Positions 55,768 to 64,000 of a DNA stretch of 64,000 nt are shown here, piece after piece. The stretch is from Nitrospira sp. GTDB taxonomy: Bacteria > Nitrospirota > Nitrospiria > Nitrospirales > Nitrospiraceae. The notes under the pieces are model-generated. The model worked only from the letters and a program-made list of their open reading frames with translations. It did no database searches and had not been told where the DNA came from. How positions within the stretch are numbered: the stretch's first letter is position 1; the number at the start of each line of letters is the position of its first letter. The stretch is from NCBI GenBank assembly GCA_020697375.1, contig JAJFBJ010000004.1, forward strand, positions 34,128-98,127. The letters run 5' to 3'. The position numbers were made by a program, and so were the translations under genes.

Positions 55768-55825
55768 TTTGCAGTCCCCGTGAGTGTGAGGCTCTCTTTG
55801 CAGTCCCCGTGAGTGTGAGGCTCTC
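55768..55825 (-). repeat. Exact 29-bp tandem duplication that breaks the RTX frame
   Basis: Copy one is 55768-55796 and copy two 55797-55825; they are identical. On the minus strand one copy encodes ESLTLTGTA plus two bases. Because 29 is not a multiple of three, two copies shift the frame, whereas one copy yields ESLTLTGTANISGIGN in line with the other repeats of the protein. Confidence 0.95.
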
Positions 55826-57487
55826 AACGTGGGCTGCGAGGTCGTGACTGACGGAGGCAAACACCTGATCATTCCCGCCATCATTGGATTCGCTCACGAC
55901 ATCGCCGGCGTTGTCCACGATATAGATGTCATCATCGGATCCTCCGCTCATGCGATCGGCGCCCCTACCCCCATCTAGACGATCATTGCCCTGTTGCCCG
56001 AGCAGAATATCATTTCCGCTGTCCCCCAACAGCTCATCAGCACCATCATTGCCTTCGAGATAGTCCTGGCCTCCAGCTCCATGGAGGATGTCATCCCCGC
56101 CACTTCCATAAATATGATCATTCCCTTGCCGTCCTAGATACTCACGGCCTTCGGCGTCACCAAAAATCACCGCCTCCCGTGCTGTCGCACCGCGCCCGTT
56201 GTTGAAAAACGTTGTTTCATCAACAAATAACGTGGGGCTGGTAGGAGTTCCATCCGTCTGATTGAAGCGCAGCTTCTCAGCCAAGAGTTCTGCCCTGTCG
56301 CTTAAAGCGACCAGTGTCCAGGTGCCTGTACCAGTATTGGGATCGTACAGATTAAGTGATTGATCCTGATTATGGTGGGTAGCGTAGTCGATGCCAGTCA
56401 CGACGAAGGGATTGAGTTCGCGCAGCGCGTAACGATAGGCGAGACCATCAAGGGTCTGATTCATCGCCAGATTAAACACAATGCTGCTTGGCGTTTCGAC
56501 CAAGCTCTCGATGCGATAAAGGCTCGCTGCCGGCAGACTGTCGCGCAAGGCAATGAGGTTGTTGTAATACGTCTCGCGATCGCCCACTGGAGTTGGCGTC
56601 GCATCGGGTCCTTGGAATATCGTTCGCAGAGCATCGAGGCCACTTTCCAGACTATTGGCAGCGGTTGCCGAACTCGCATCGAGAATATTTGTGACTTTTG
56701 ATAGAGACACACTCGGATCAATCCTTGCCTGGAAATCATATAGCGCCAGCGCATCCATGATTCTTACGATGCGGTGATTATTAATTGGATTGAGCACACT
56801 TTCTTCGATGAAGACTTGCTCTATTGTTCCCAGATAGGTCCCAAACCCACTGATCAGAGACGGACCTTGGCCAACCACATTTGTGATATTAGGAAAACTG
56901 AGCGTAGAGGGAGTGACGTCAAAAAGTTCAAGCACCTGCAGTACCGAGCCACCAATACCTGGTGCGTTATACGTGTAGGTCGAGACCACGTCGTGATGGT
57001 CCGCTGTAAACGTTTGAGCGAGGAATCCACCTAATGAATGCCCTGTCACGTTTAATCTCTGACTAGGCGTCAGTTTTAGTTCATCCTTCAGTTGAGTATA
57101 AAAGGCCTTAAGTGAGGCATATTGGGTCTGGATGTCCGTGCTACCTAACAAAGCAATGTCGACCAAATTTGTGAATGCATCAAAAAGATCATTAGTCCCG
57201 CGAATCGCTAAGAACCGGTCGTTCGAGTCTTCTTCATCATTCCTTCGAAATAAGACAGCCGAGAAGCCATTCACGTTAGGTGGGCTGACACTGACGATGG
57301 AATAGGTGGCAGCAAACTGTATAGCCTGTGAATCAGCAAATCCTACCAATTTCAAAGCATCAATATATGCTTGGCGATTGGAGTTCATTGCCTCTGTTAA
57401 ATTAGCATAGGCTGCTAATGAGAATTGTGAGTACTGCGAATAAGTACTTATTGATCTTACCATATAAACCCTCTCCGTTTGAACATC

Positions 57488-58057
57488 TTAGGCGTTCCGC
57501 TTCGCCTTTATTACTTCCTTCCATAGATCATCATAGACTTTGAATTCTGGACAGCTACTTGGCGCCCCTTCAGGAAAAAGAGAAGAGGTCAGCCAACCTC
57601 CATAAAAATGAAATAAGATCGCAGTACCAAGTATTTCTCCACTTAGTTTTTCCTCAACATAAGTCTGAACTTTTTTAATGTTAAAAAGACGTGAGAAATT
57701 TGCATCAAATCTACTCCCACCTTTATACCTTTCGGCAAGCCTATTCTGATCCGGCTGTCCATCGGTTAAAAAGAACCCTTGATTTACCTCTACTGTCTTA
57801 TAAATTTCCAGTCCCGTCTGATTTTTGCATAGATAGCCAAAATAAAGATGTCCCGGAATAATGTCCCACGTGGGAATCAATGCAAACACTGCAATCGCAA
57901 TGTACTTGACGGCTTTACTCTGGGTGTATCTACCTATAGTGCTGACGATTAATTTCGCCATGGCGACATACGCAATCAATCCCAAGAGAATGAGTAAACC
58001 CATCGTCACACCGTCTTTCTTGAAAAAGTAATTCCAAAGGTCGATGCCGAGAGTCAC
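57488..58057 (-). CDS. Membrane protein of unknown function in the RTX operon
   Basis: A 189-residue protein with two hydrophobic segments (TMGLLILLGLIAYVAMAKLI at about residues 18-37 and YIAIAVFALIPTWDIIPG at about 52-69), then a soluble C-terminal part of 120 residues with an aromatic, basic character (FLTDGQPDQNRLAERYKGG). No family is recognised. It lies 24 bp upstream of the RTX gene start and 45 bp downstream of the HlyD gene, so it belongs to the same transcription unit. That position suggests an accessory, chaperone or immunity role for the RTX lipase. It starts at a GTG with a weak ribosome-binding site. Confidence 0.75.
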   Translation of the reverse strand: MTLGIDLWNYFFKKDGVTMGLLILLGLIAYVAMAKLIVSTIGRYTQSKAVKYIAIAVFALIPTWDIIPGHLYFGYLCKNQTGLEIYKTVEVNQGFFLTDGQPDQNRLAERYKGGSRFDANFSRLFNIKKVQTYVEEKLSGEILGTAILFHFYGGWLTSSLFPEGAPSSCPEFKVYDDLWKEVIKAKRNA

Positions 58058-58102
58058 GTCCGAAAGAAACCGTCGTCATCATTTGAGTAGCCTGTTGCCG
58101 CC

Positions 58103-59527
58103 TTACCGCTCCCTCAAACTCTCCTTCAGCGACTTTAATAGGGGGCTCAGCACATACTCGATCACTCGCCTCTGGCTTGTCCTTATCTCCACCGTGACCG
58201 CCATGCCGGGTGAGAGATGAATCTCTTTGTCCTCGACCTGCATGGTTGCCCGGTCCATGCTGATCCGACTGGAGTAGACCAAGCCACCTTTCTCTTTCTC
58301 CAACGGTACCGCATCATCCGAGACGCTCAAAACCTTTCCCGGAATGGTGCCGTAGAGTGTAAATGGAAATGTTTCGACCTTCATTTCGACCGACTGTCCC
58401 TCTTTCACGAATCCGACATCTTTATTCTCGATCTGCGCTTCGATTTCCATTGGATGGTCCTGTGGGACGACAATCAACAACGGCTGGGCTGGGGTGACCA
58501 CACCTCCTACCGTATGAACCACAAGCTGCTGGACGACTCCGTCAATCGGCGACACCAGCTTCTGAAGTTCGGTTTTCTGTTCGGCCTTGCGAACTTCTTG
58601 GAGCAGTGATGTGGCTCGCGTTTCCGTCGTCGACAGCTCGGTCTGTTTGCTCTGCTGAAACTCCGACATGAGCGCACGATAGTTCATCTCTGCTTCGGCC
58701 AATGCGGCATGATCCTGTCGCAGCTTGCTTTTCTGCCCAGCCAACTCCTGTGCCCTATCGATTCGCTGCTGTTCGAACTGGAGATAATCCATCTTCGATA
58801 CATACTGCTGTTCGAGCAACGACCGATATGCCTCGGCCCGTTCGAATTCCATCGGCACAGTCGCTTCGAGCCGTCGGATGTTGTCCTTCGTGGCATCCGC
58901 AGCGGCTTTGCGTTGATCGACGAGATGTCGCGCAGCATCAATCCGCGCCTGAAACTCGGTCAATTGACCCCGCAATAACTGTAGTTGCAACAACGCCAAC
59001 GAAGGATCCGCCTCTGCTGGGATTTCGAATGTGGCTTGTCCTGCGATCAGCGCTCGCAGTCGAGCTGCTTCGACGAGCGCCGCGCCGTACTCGTTGGTCG
59101 CCCGATCCCGATCGGCACTGTTTTGTGTCGAGTCAAATTCAATAAGGATTTCGCCCTGCTGGACGACTTGACCGTCTTGCACGTGAATGGCGGTGATGAG
59201 GCCTGTTTCGAACGGCTGGACTGTCTTGGAATGGCCACTCGGAATGATCTTGCCAGGCGCCACTGCGACGACATCGATCCAACTGAGGGATGACCATATC
59301 AGCGCGGTCGTGAACACCAGCATGATAGTCCAGATGATCGCGCGGCCGATCGGCGATGGGGGCCCATCCTGAATTTCGAGGACAGCAGGAAGAAACTCGA
59401 CAGCTTTACTGCCCGATACAGCAGTCAACGGTCTAACTCTTTCGGTCTGCCGAGTTTCTCGCCACGCAGCATAACGTCGTGTGAGCCCATTCCAGACTCC
59501 TCTTGCTAATGGCCTTGCGTAAGGCAT
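58103..59527 (-). CDS. Type I secretion membrane fusion protein (HlyD family)
   Basis: A 474-residue adaptor. I chose the ATG at 59527, 22 bp after the ABC transporter stop; the longer frame overlaps that gene. A cytoplasmic N-terminus of about 65 residues precedes one span (AIIWTIMLVFTTALIW). The barrel-sandwich half-motifs VAVAPGKIIPSGHSKTVQPF and GLITAIHVQDGQVVQQGEIL, a long alpha-hairpin coiled coil (about residues 140-300) and the C-terminal LSPGMAVTVEIRTSQRRVIE hallmark of HlyD are present. It links the inner-membrane ABC exporter to an outer-membrane TolC-like channel, which is not encoded in this window. Confidence 0.93.
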   Translation of the reverse strand: MPYARPLARGVWNGLTRRYAAWRETRQTERVRPLTAVSGSKAVEFLPAVLEIQDGPPSPIGRAIIWTIMLVFTTALIWSSLSWIDVVAVAPGKIIPSGHSKTVQPFETGLITAIHVQDGQVVQQGEILIEFDSTQNSADRDRATNEYGAALVEAARLRALIAGQATFEIPAEADPSLALLQLQLLRGQLTEFQARIDAARHLVDQRKAAADATKDNIRRLEATVPMEFERAEAYRSLLEQQYVSKMDYLQFEQQRIDRAQELAGQKSKLRQDHAALAEAEMNYRALMSEFQQSKQTELSTTETRATSLLQEVRKAEQKTELQKLVSPIDGVVQQLVVHTVGGVVTPAQPLLIVVPQDHPMEIEAQIENKDVGFVKEGQSVEMKVETFPFTLYGTIPGKVLSVSDDAVPLEKEKGGLVYSSRISMDRATMQVEDKEIHLSPGMAVTVEIRTSQRRVIEYVLSPLLKSLKESLRER

Positions 59528-59549
59528 CGCGATTTTTCTCTTGCGCCCA

Positions 59550-61715
59550 CTACGCTGCGGCGGCTCGTCCTTCCTGATGTCGATGAAGTCGAGCATATAA
59601 CCCGTTGCGCTTGAGCAAGTCCTCGTGTGTCCCATCCTCCAGGATCTGTCCTTTGTCGAGAACATAAATCCGTTGGGCCAGTCGCACCGTGCTCAACCGA
59701 TGTGCAATGATTATCACCGTGCGTCCTTTTGAAATTTGCCCCATGTTCTGCTGGATGATCGCTTCCGATTCGTAGTCCAAGGCACTCGTCGCTTCATCGA
59801 AGATGAGAATGCGCGGATTGGCCACAAGTGTACGCGCGATGGCAATCCGTTGCCGCTGCCCACCGGAAAGGGTACAGCCATGCTCGCCGACGATCGTGTC
59901 ATAACCCTCTGGCAGCTCCAGAATGAACTCGTGGGCTCCCGCGAGTCCGGCGGCATGCATGACACGATCCATGGAAGCGCCTGGATCGGTTAGCGCAATG
60001 TTGTCCCGGACGGAACGGTTGAAGAGAAAATTTTCTTGCAGCACCACACCTACCTGCCGACGCAACCAGGCCGGATCGACCTGCGCGAGATCAGCCCCAT
60101 CAACCAGCACACGGCCACGTTCCGGGACATAAAGCCGCTGCACCAGTTTCGCAATGGTGCTCTTTCCAGACCCGGAACGACCCACCACACCGATGACCTG
60201 ACCTGGCTGCAGAGTGAGGCTCACGTGCTGGAGTACCGCCGGTCCGTCAGGACGATAGCGAAAGGTGACGTCGTCGAAGACAATTTGACCGGCCACCTGA
60301 GGCAAAGTCGTGCGGTTCGGGTTGTAGGACGGCTCTGGTCTGCTGTTCAACACGTCGCCCAGGCGTTGAATCGAAATGCCGACCTGTTGGAATTCCTGCC
60401 AGAGGTTCACAATACGCAACAATGGTCCGGTAACTTGACTGGAGAGCATGTTAAAGGCGATCAGCTCGCCGACGCTCAGGGCTCCATTGATGACTTGATA
60501 GGCCCCGGCCCAGATGACGCCGATCGTCGTAACTTTTTGGATCAAGGTCGCCGTCTGGCCTGCCATCATCATAAGGCTGGTAGCGCGGAAACTGGCCTGA
60601 ACGTATCCTGCCAACTGTTCATCCCACCGCCGCTGTAATGGCGGCTCGACGGCCAGCGCCTTCACGGTTTGAATCCCACTGACAGCTTCCACGAGAAACG
60701 ACTGGTTCTCCGCCCCTCGATTGAATTTCTCATTGAGCCGGGCGCGAATCGCCGGGGTAATGGCCAGCGATAGAATGGCATACAAGGGCAACGATCCCAC
60801 CACGACTAGTGTCAACATCGGGCTATAGACCCACATTACCGCGAGGAACACGATGGTGAAGACGACATCCAGCAACACCGTGATGGAATTACTGGTGAGA
60901 AACTGGCGAACATGTTCGAGTTCACGTACACGCGCCACTGTGTCGCCAACGCGGCGCGCTTCAAAATATGCGAGAGGGAGACCCAAGAGATGTCTGAACA
61001 ATTGGGAGCCCAGTCCCACGTCGATGCGATTCGTGGTGTGAGAAAATAAATAGGTTCGCAAGCCGCCGAGCAGGGCATCGAACAAGGCCAACGCCACCAT
61101 GCCGACGGCCATCACATGTAACGTCGAGAAGCCTTTGTGCACCAAAACTTTATCAATGACGACTTGTGTGAATAGCGGCGTGAGCAAAGCAAAGAGCTGG
61201 AGAAAGAAAGATGCCAGTAGGACCTCGCTCAACAATCGTCGGTATTTGAAGAGCGCCGGAATGAACCAGGTGATGTCAAATACGAGATCCTGAGCCATCA
61301 GACTCGCGCGTTTTGTGAGAAGTACCAGTTGGCCGGCCCATGCCTTCGTGAAGTCCTCCTTGGATTGGATTTGCGGCCGCGGCCGCAGTGGATCCTGGAC
61401 GAGAACTTTATCCTCCTGGACCTTGGCCAGCACAACATACCGCCCATCTGCCAGCGGAGCGATCGCCGGCAATGGCGCCGTCGCAAGCTGCTGCCAAGTG
61501 GCCTCGATTACACCGACCTTTAACCCGATATGTTTCGCCGCCCGCAGCAACTCAGGAATGGTCAATACCTGGCCGGACTGACCGAATTGATGACGAAGCT
61601 GTCCTCCATCAGCAGACAGATCGTGGAATCGTGCGACGATCAGCAGGCTCAGCAATCCTGTATCGGGCATGGATAGCGTGACGCAAGACTCTGGCTGACA
61701 TGTCGAAATACCCAT
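59550..61715 (-). CDS. Type I secretion ABC exporter (HlyB family)
   Basis: A 721-residue exporter. The N-terminal 130 residues are a C39-like domain: DTGLLSLLIVARFHDLSADG replaces the catalytic cysteine region of true C39 peptidases, so it should bind rather than cleave its substrate, as in HlyB. Six membrane spans follow, then an ATPase with GRSGSGKSTIAKLVQRLY, TLSGGQRQRIAIARTL and ILIFDEATSALDYESEA. It should export the RTX protein encoded downstream. The start is placed at the ATG at 61715; a TTG at 61733 is the alternative. The adjacent 111-residue gene lies just upstream. Confidence 0.94.
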   Translation of the reverse strand: MGISTCQPESCVTLSMPDTGLLSLLIVARFHDLSADGGQLRHQFGQSGQVLTIPELLRAAKHIGLKVGVIEATWQQLATAPLPAIAPLADGRYVVLAKVQEDKVLVQDPLRPRPQIQSKEDFTKAWAGQLVLLTKRASLMAQDLVFDITWFIPALFKYRRLLSEVLLASFFLQLFALLTPLFTQVVIDKVLVHKGFSTLHVMAVGMVALALFDALLGGLRTYLFSHTTNRIDVGLGSQLFRHLLGLPLAYFEARRVGDTVARVRELEHVRQFLTSNSITVLLDVVFTIVFLAVMWVYSPMLTLVVVGSLPLYAILSLAITPAIRARLNEKFNRGAENQSFLVEAVSGIQTVKALAVEPPLQRRWDEQLAGYVQASFRATSLMMMAGQTATLIQKVTTIGVIWAGAYQVINGALSVGELIAFNMLSSQVTGPLLRIVNLWQEFQQVGISIQRLGDVLNSRPEPSYNPNRTTLPQVAGQIVFDDVTFRYRPDGPAVLQHVSLTLQPGQVIGVVGRSGSGKSTIAKLVQRLYVPERGRVLVDGADLAQVDPAWLRRQVGVVLQENFLFNRSVRDNIALTDPGASMDRVMHAAGLAGAHEFILELPEGYDTIVGEHGCTLSGGQRQRIAIARTLVANPRILIFDEATSALDYESEAIIQQNMGQISKGRTVIIIAHRLSTVRLAQRIYVLDKGQILEDGTHEDLLKRNGLYARLHRHQEGRAAAA

Positions 61716-61738
61716 AGTGGAGTCGTCGCGCAAACAGG

Positions 61739-62074
61739 TTAGGATTGTTTCGGTGTGGGAGGCAGGATGCCGACCAGCACCTGCTGGAGCTGTTGATGCA
61801 GTCTGATCGCGGCATCGAGAGGCAATGCGACACGAGCGGCTCTGGCACCTTCCAAGTTCTTCGGTAACGACTCGCCCTTTTGAGCACGATGAGCGACTGT
61901 TCCAAGCAATGCCGGTTCTAAAAATCCGAAGTCGACATAGGCTAATCCCTGGATTAAACCGACATTCGTGTAGTTGACAAGGATCGGCTGGTCTGCCTGC
62001 GCGGCCGGCTTGAGACGAACCTGCACCACCATCGCCTTATCGCCGTTCTGCTTGAGATGATTGCCATCTGCCAT
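61739..62074 (-). CDS. Small conserved-looking protein heading the secretion operon
   Basis: A 111-residue soluble protein; GGAGGG is 4 nt before the ATG, an excellent start. It has a beta-strand-rich core (MVVQVRLKPAAQADQPILVN, QGLAYVDFGFLEPALLG) and a helical tail (LDAAIRLHQQLQQVLVGI). The strand order and the aliphatic tail recall DUF3467-type small proteins, but the match is impressionistic. It is the first gene of the operon, 23 bp before the HlyB ATG, so a role in expression or export of the RTX protein is likely. No catalytic motif seen. Confidence 0.8.
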   Translation of the reverse strand: MADGNHLKQNGDKAMVVQVRLKPAAQADQPILVNYTNVGLIQGLAYVDFGFLEPALLGTVAHRAQKGESLPKNLEGARAARVALPLDAAIRLHQQLQQVLVGILPPTPKQS

Positions 62075-62464
62075 TCTGCCCTCCTATATTCCATAAAAGG
62101 TTGTCTACCCTCCTCTACCTTCCCCGTATGCCTAACTCGTGAAGTAGATGCCCGTTTAATTACGGAATACATCTTACAAACAGGGGCGATGGTATTGGGA
62201 GAGTGAGCAGAAGGATATTCCTCGGAGGAAGGGACTAACCGAAAGATAGGTGAAGAAAGAAGAGTGAGATCGTCTCCCTGGTCGTGATGGGCAATAGTCG
62301 ATGGCCGCCAGGTTGTCGGCAGGCAGCGCAGTTGGCCTATTCCATTCTGCACATGCAAGGGTGAAGGCCATGATCAGCTAGGGTACCTCCTAGTGATAAA
62401 AGAAGACCTTATTTTCTACGATAGTTCTTCCAGAAGAAGAGAGGAAAATCACAAGAGGGCTACC
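62075..62464. other. Divergent intergenic region, promoters only
   Basis: About 390 bp between the divergent secretion operon and the zinc-ribbon gene; both promoters should be here. A small palindrome CTAGG-GTACCT-CCTAG lies near 62378-62393. No tRNA, riboswitch-like structure or gene was recognised. Confidence 0.5.
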
Positions 62465-62686
62465 ATGCACTGTCATCGATGCAATAATCTGATGTTTCCC
62501 GTCGATCTGCGAGACTGGGGAGGCGGGCTAATGAATCATCAGGCCGCTGCCTGGCGATGTTTTGCCTGCGGCGATATCGTCGATCAGCTCATACGCATGA
62601 ACCGGGATCGCCCTCAGGATAATAAAGAGGATTGGAGAAAGAGAGGCGCTCGGCATCGCATCGGATCCTTAGGCTTTTCCCGCTGA
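62465..62686 (+). CDS. Small zinc-ribbon protein
   Basis: A 73-residue protein starting at the ATG at 62465 with GAGGG 5 nt upstream; a longer frame upstream is rich in charged residues with no ribosome-binding site. It opens with HCHRCNNLMFPVDLRDW, and a second pair WRCFACGDIVDQLI follows after about 30 residues. CxxC-CxxC spacing of this kind forms a treble-clef or ribbon zinc site. Such tiny ribbons often contact RNA, DNA or partner proteins; no function can be assigned. It is monocistronic. Confidence 0.75.
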   Translation: MHCHRCNNLMFPVDLRDWGGGLMNHQAAAWRCFACGDIVDQLIRMNRDRPQDNKEDWRKRGARHRIGSLGFSR

Positions 62687-62740
62687 TATACTGGATCTTT
62701 GAGAACAGTTCTTTTATCAAACTGTGGTGTTCTTTAGCGG

Positions 62741-63274
62741 CTAATCGTCGTATTCAACGCTGGATGAAAGTCCATCGACGCATGATCCGTCCGACATCAC
62801 GATTAGGCAGGCAATCTCCCAGAAATCACCGGCGATCAGGTCCGGCCACCGCCTGTCGGTCATATCCCATCCCATTTCTCTTCCATCCGTCAGTAGAACC
62901 GTTTTACAACCGACCCAACGACCGATTTCTATGCTGTTCAGCATATCGCCGACCATCCAAGAATTGGTGAGATCGATCTGGAGTTTATAGGCCGCGTGAA
63001 GGATGGGTTTGGACCTGACACAGAGATCGAATTCAGGTTGCGAATTCAAGCAGCCTGATCGAATCGCAGATCTCTCAGAAGTTTCTTCACCTCGACATCC
63101 CGCATATGACATGGTCGTATCCGGTTTAAAAAGAACGATGGTATAGCCGGCAATGGTCAACAAGCGAAGGGCCCTCCATTTATCAGAGGTGATCGTCGCC
63201 GTCGGTAGACTGGTCCCTGGCTGGTCCGCATTTACTATCCCGGTGGTTGCAAAAAAAACCGCTTTTGCTTTCAT
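62741..63274 (-). CDS. Degenerate HAD-superfamily protein (IIIA-like) lacking catalytic aspartates
   Basis: A 177-residue protein related to HAD phosphatases of the GmhB/HisB-N type. The fold is traceable: AVFFATTGIVN stands where AVFLDRDGVIN is expected, then DKWRALRLLTIAGYTIVLFK, RSKPILHAAYKLQIDL and MVGDMLNSIEIGRWVGCKTV. Motif I has lost both catalytic Asp residues (ATTG for DRDG), and motif IV has lost its second acidic residue (GDMLNSIE). It is therefore likely a pseudo-enzyme or a decaying gene. A run of eight T (minus strand) sits in motif I. The ATG at 63274 has only GAG upstream. Confidence 0.65.
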   Translation of the reverse strand: MKAKAVFFATTGIVNADQPGTSLPTATITSDKWRALRLLTIAGYTIVLFKPDTTMSYAGCRGEETSERSAIRSGCLNSQPEFDLCVRSKPILHAAYKLQIDLTNSWMVGDMLNSIEIGRWVGCKTVLLTDGREMGWDMTDRRWPDLIAGDFWEIACLIVMSDGSCVDGLSSSVEYDD

Positions 63275-63303
63275 CAGAATCTCAGCCCCGCAACAGATTA
63301 ATG

Positions 63304-63514
63304 CTATGACTTATGGGAGGCAGTGGCTTTCCGCTTAGAGCTTCGCTTGCCTGGAACCTTGACACCGGCTTTCCGCGCCTTGGAAAGACCGATTGCGATC
63401 GCCTGCTTCCGAGACTTCACCGGATGTTTACCTCGTTTCTTATGGTGCATCTCTTCCGGCTTTGCCTTCTCGCTTCGCCTGACGAGCCCGCTGTTTGGTC
63501 TTTGTGTCTGGCAT
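63304..63514 (-). pseudogene. DUF6496-like small basic protein gene with a frameshift
   Basis: GAGG lies 5 nt before an ATG at 63514. The first frame reads PDTKTKQRARQAKREGKA and stops at TAA (63440-63442). The other frame continues the family sequence: EEMHHKKRGKHPVKSRKQAI, then AIGLSKARKAGVKVPGKRSS, ending at 63304. Known small proteins of this group have the two parts in one frame, separated by about 10-15 more residues, so a deletion with frameshift occurred near 63455. An independent 48-residue start at 63450 cannot be excluded. Lys/Arg-rich, possibly nucleic-acid binding; function unknown. Confidence 0.5.
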
Positions 63515-64000
63515 GTGTTCCTCACTTTGGGATGATTTAAAATTGGTGTGCAAGAGGTGGACCATTCAGGGCCGCCCAGACATATCATTCAGCAGCTGGT
63601 TTTAAGGCTCAGGTTCACCGAGAGAAAGACAGCCTGTCGAGATCAGGACATTCTGTCTCCCACTGTAAAGACGACTACTGCCCGATGTGTGCGAAAAAAG
63701 GAGCCAATGGAGGCTTAAATCAGCGGCAATTGATGCGAGAGCTTTTCTACGTGCGTAACCATGCATTTAACTTATAAATCGTGAAGCGATCGGAAGCACC
63801 GGCGACAATAGCCTCATTTCAAGTGACCAATTCCGCGCGAGACCGCTCTCATACAGTTCATCAAGGTTAAAACGATGAGGATTGTTCATCATGCGGCTCT
63901 GCTACCTATCCACCTGACCAAAGTCCCTTTCGTTCAGGTCCTCTCGGTTGCCCTTCCGCCGACTCGACCGTCACTTCGGTCCCACGCCCACCGGAAGCCT
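63515..64000. other. No recognisable gene to the window end
   Basis: About 490 bp. A plus-strand frame is open from 63541 for about 78 codons and contains two closely spaced cysteine pairs (HCKDDYCPMCAKK) and a tail RQLMRELFYVRNHAFNL, but it has no start codon before its internal ATG, so I do not call it. No RNA gene, terminator or mobile-element end is evident. Confidence 0.4.

Larger units (their letters stand above)
49677..57463 (-). pseudogene. Giant RTX protein with N-terminal lipase domain, split by a 29-bp duplication
   Basis: Two overlapping frames encode one protein. The first starts at the ATG at 57463 (GAGAGGG, 5-nt spacing). It gives an alpha/beta-hydrolase of the lipase class 3 type with AIRGTND (87-93) and nucleophile elbow GHSLGG (141-146, Ser143), then RTX nonapeptides, and goes off frame after 55826, ending at 55508. 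The second frame, ending at 49677, continues with dozens of GGxGxD calcium-binding nonapeptides, two or three haemolysin-related domains (VFGRGYGHDTV, VFADGTIWGL), eight longer repeats and a C-terminal region that should bear the type I secretion signal. Deleting one copy of an exact 29-bp repeat gives a single frame of 2,585 residues. Intact, it would be an exported calcium-dependent lipase/adhesin. Confidence 0.9.

Noticed and set aside
62632..62970. A 112-codon plus-strand ORF after the zinc-ribbon gene
   Set aside because: It overlaps both the zinc-ribbon gene and the antisense of the HAD-like gene and has no coding signature.
1..64000. tRNA, rRNA or CRISPR arrays
   Set aside because: I looked through the non-coding stretches and found no cloverleaf-like sequence, rRNA segment or regularly spaced short repeat; the only regular repeats are coding repeats in the TPR and RTX genes.

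Overview
The window is a 64-kb piece of a moderately GC-rich bacterial chromosome. The gene set (ppk1, a large cell-surface polysaccharide cluster, type IV pilus genes, replicative helicase, HisZ, SerA, a membrane-anchored c-type cytochrome, many TPR proteins, a type I secretion operon) and the flavour of the proteins fit a Gram-negative, Nitrospira-like (Nitrospirota) organism. That placement is inference from protein resemblance; no rRNA or tRNA gene is present to settle it.

Layout. 1-3533 (+): the 3' end of ilvD, a secreted lectin/lyase-like protein and polyphosphate kinase. 3534-4325: no intact gene, but a small secreted-protein ORF on the minus strand is split by a +1 shift exactly at CTT-TGA. 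4326-29961 (all minus): a polysaccharide cluster of about 18 genes. In transcription order it has a Wzy/ligase-type polymerase, a TPR-like protein, an ABC-2 transporter pair, a Wzm/Wzt-type exporter pair, four methyltransferases, a three-domain glycosyltransferase, an asparagine-synthase-type amidotransferase, two further glycosyltransferases, a WecA-type initiating transferase, an FAD oxidoreductase, a DegT aminotransferase, a fused Gfo/Idh/MocA-epimerase protein and a TPR lipoprotein. 30174-30816 (minus): the major type IV pilin with a sigma-54-like promoter and a strong terminator. 31123-31700: IS3-family debris. 32106-39302 (minus): TPR lipoprotein, dnaB, hisZ, serA and a class V aminotransferase. 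39540-45602: MltD-type transglycosylase, YfgM-like TPR protein (minus), a BioF-type enzyme, pilT and pilU. 45680-47159 (minus): cytochrome c and a SUMF1-fold protein. 47420-48601: coding debris and a broken IS630-family element. 48885-62074 (minus): a lipoprotein gene, then a type I secretion operon for a giant RTX lipase-like protein. 62465-64000: a small zinc-ribbon protein, a degenerate HAD protein, a broken DUF6496-like gene and about 490 bp without a recognisable gene.

How it fits together. Most of the window is about the cell surface: making and exporting a decorated polysaccharide, assembling and retracting type IV pili, remodelling peptidoglycan, and secreting a calcium-binding adhesin/lipase. 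The most striking observation is that the giant RTX gene is split by an exact 29-bp tandem duplication (55768-55825). Removing one copy restores a single 2,585-residue frame encoding an N-terminal lipase-type hydrolase fold followed by long RTX repeats. This could be a phase-variable on/off switch, a recent mutation or an assembly error. The second notable item is the CTT-TGA +1 shift in the small secreted ORF near 4.07 kb, the same slippery sequence used by the release-factor-2 gene.
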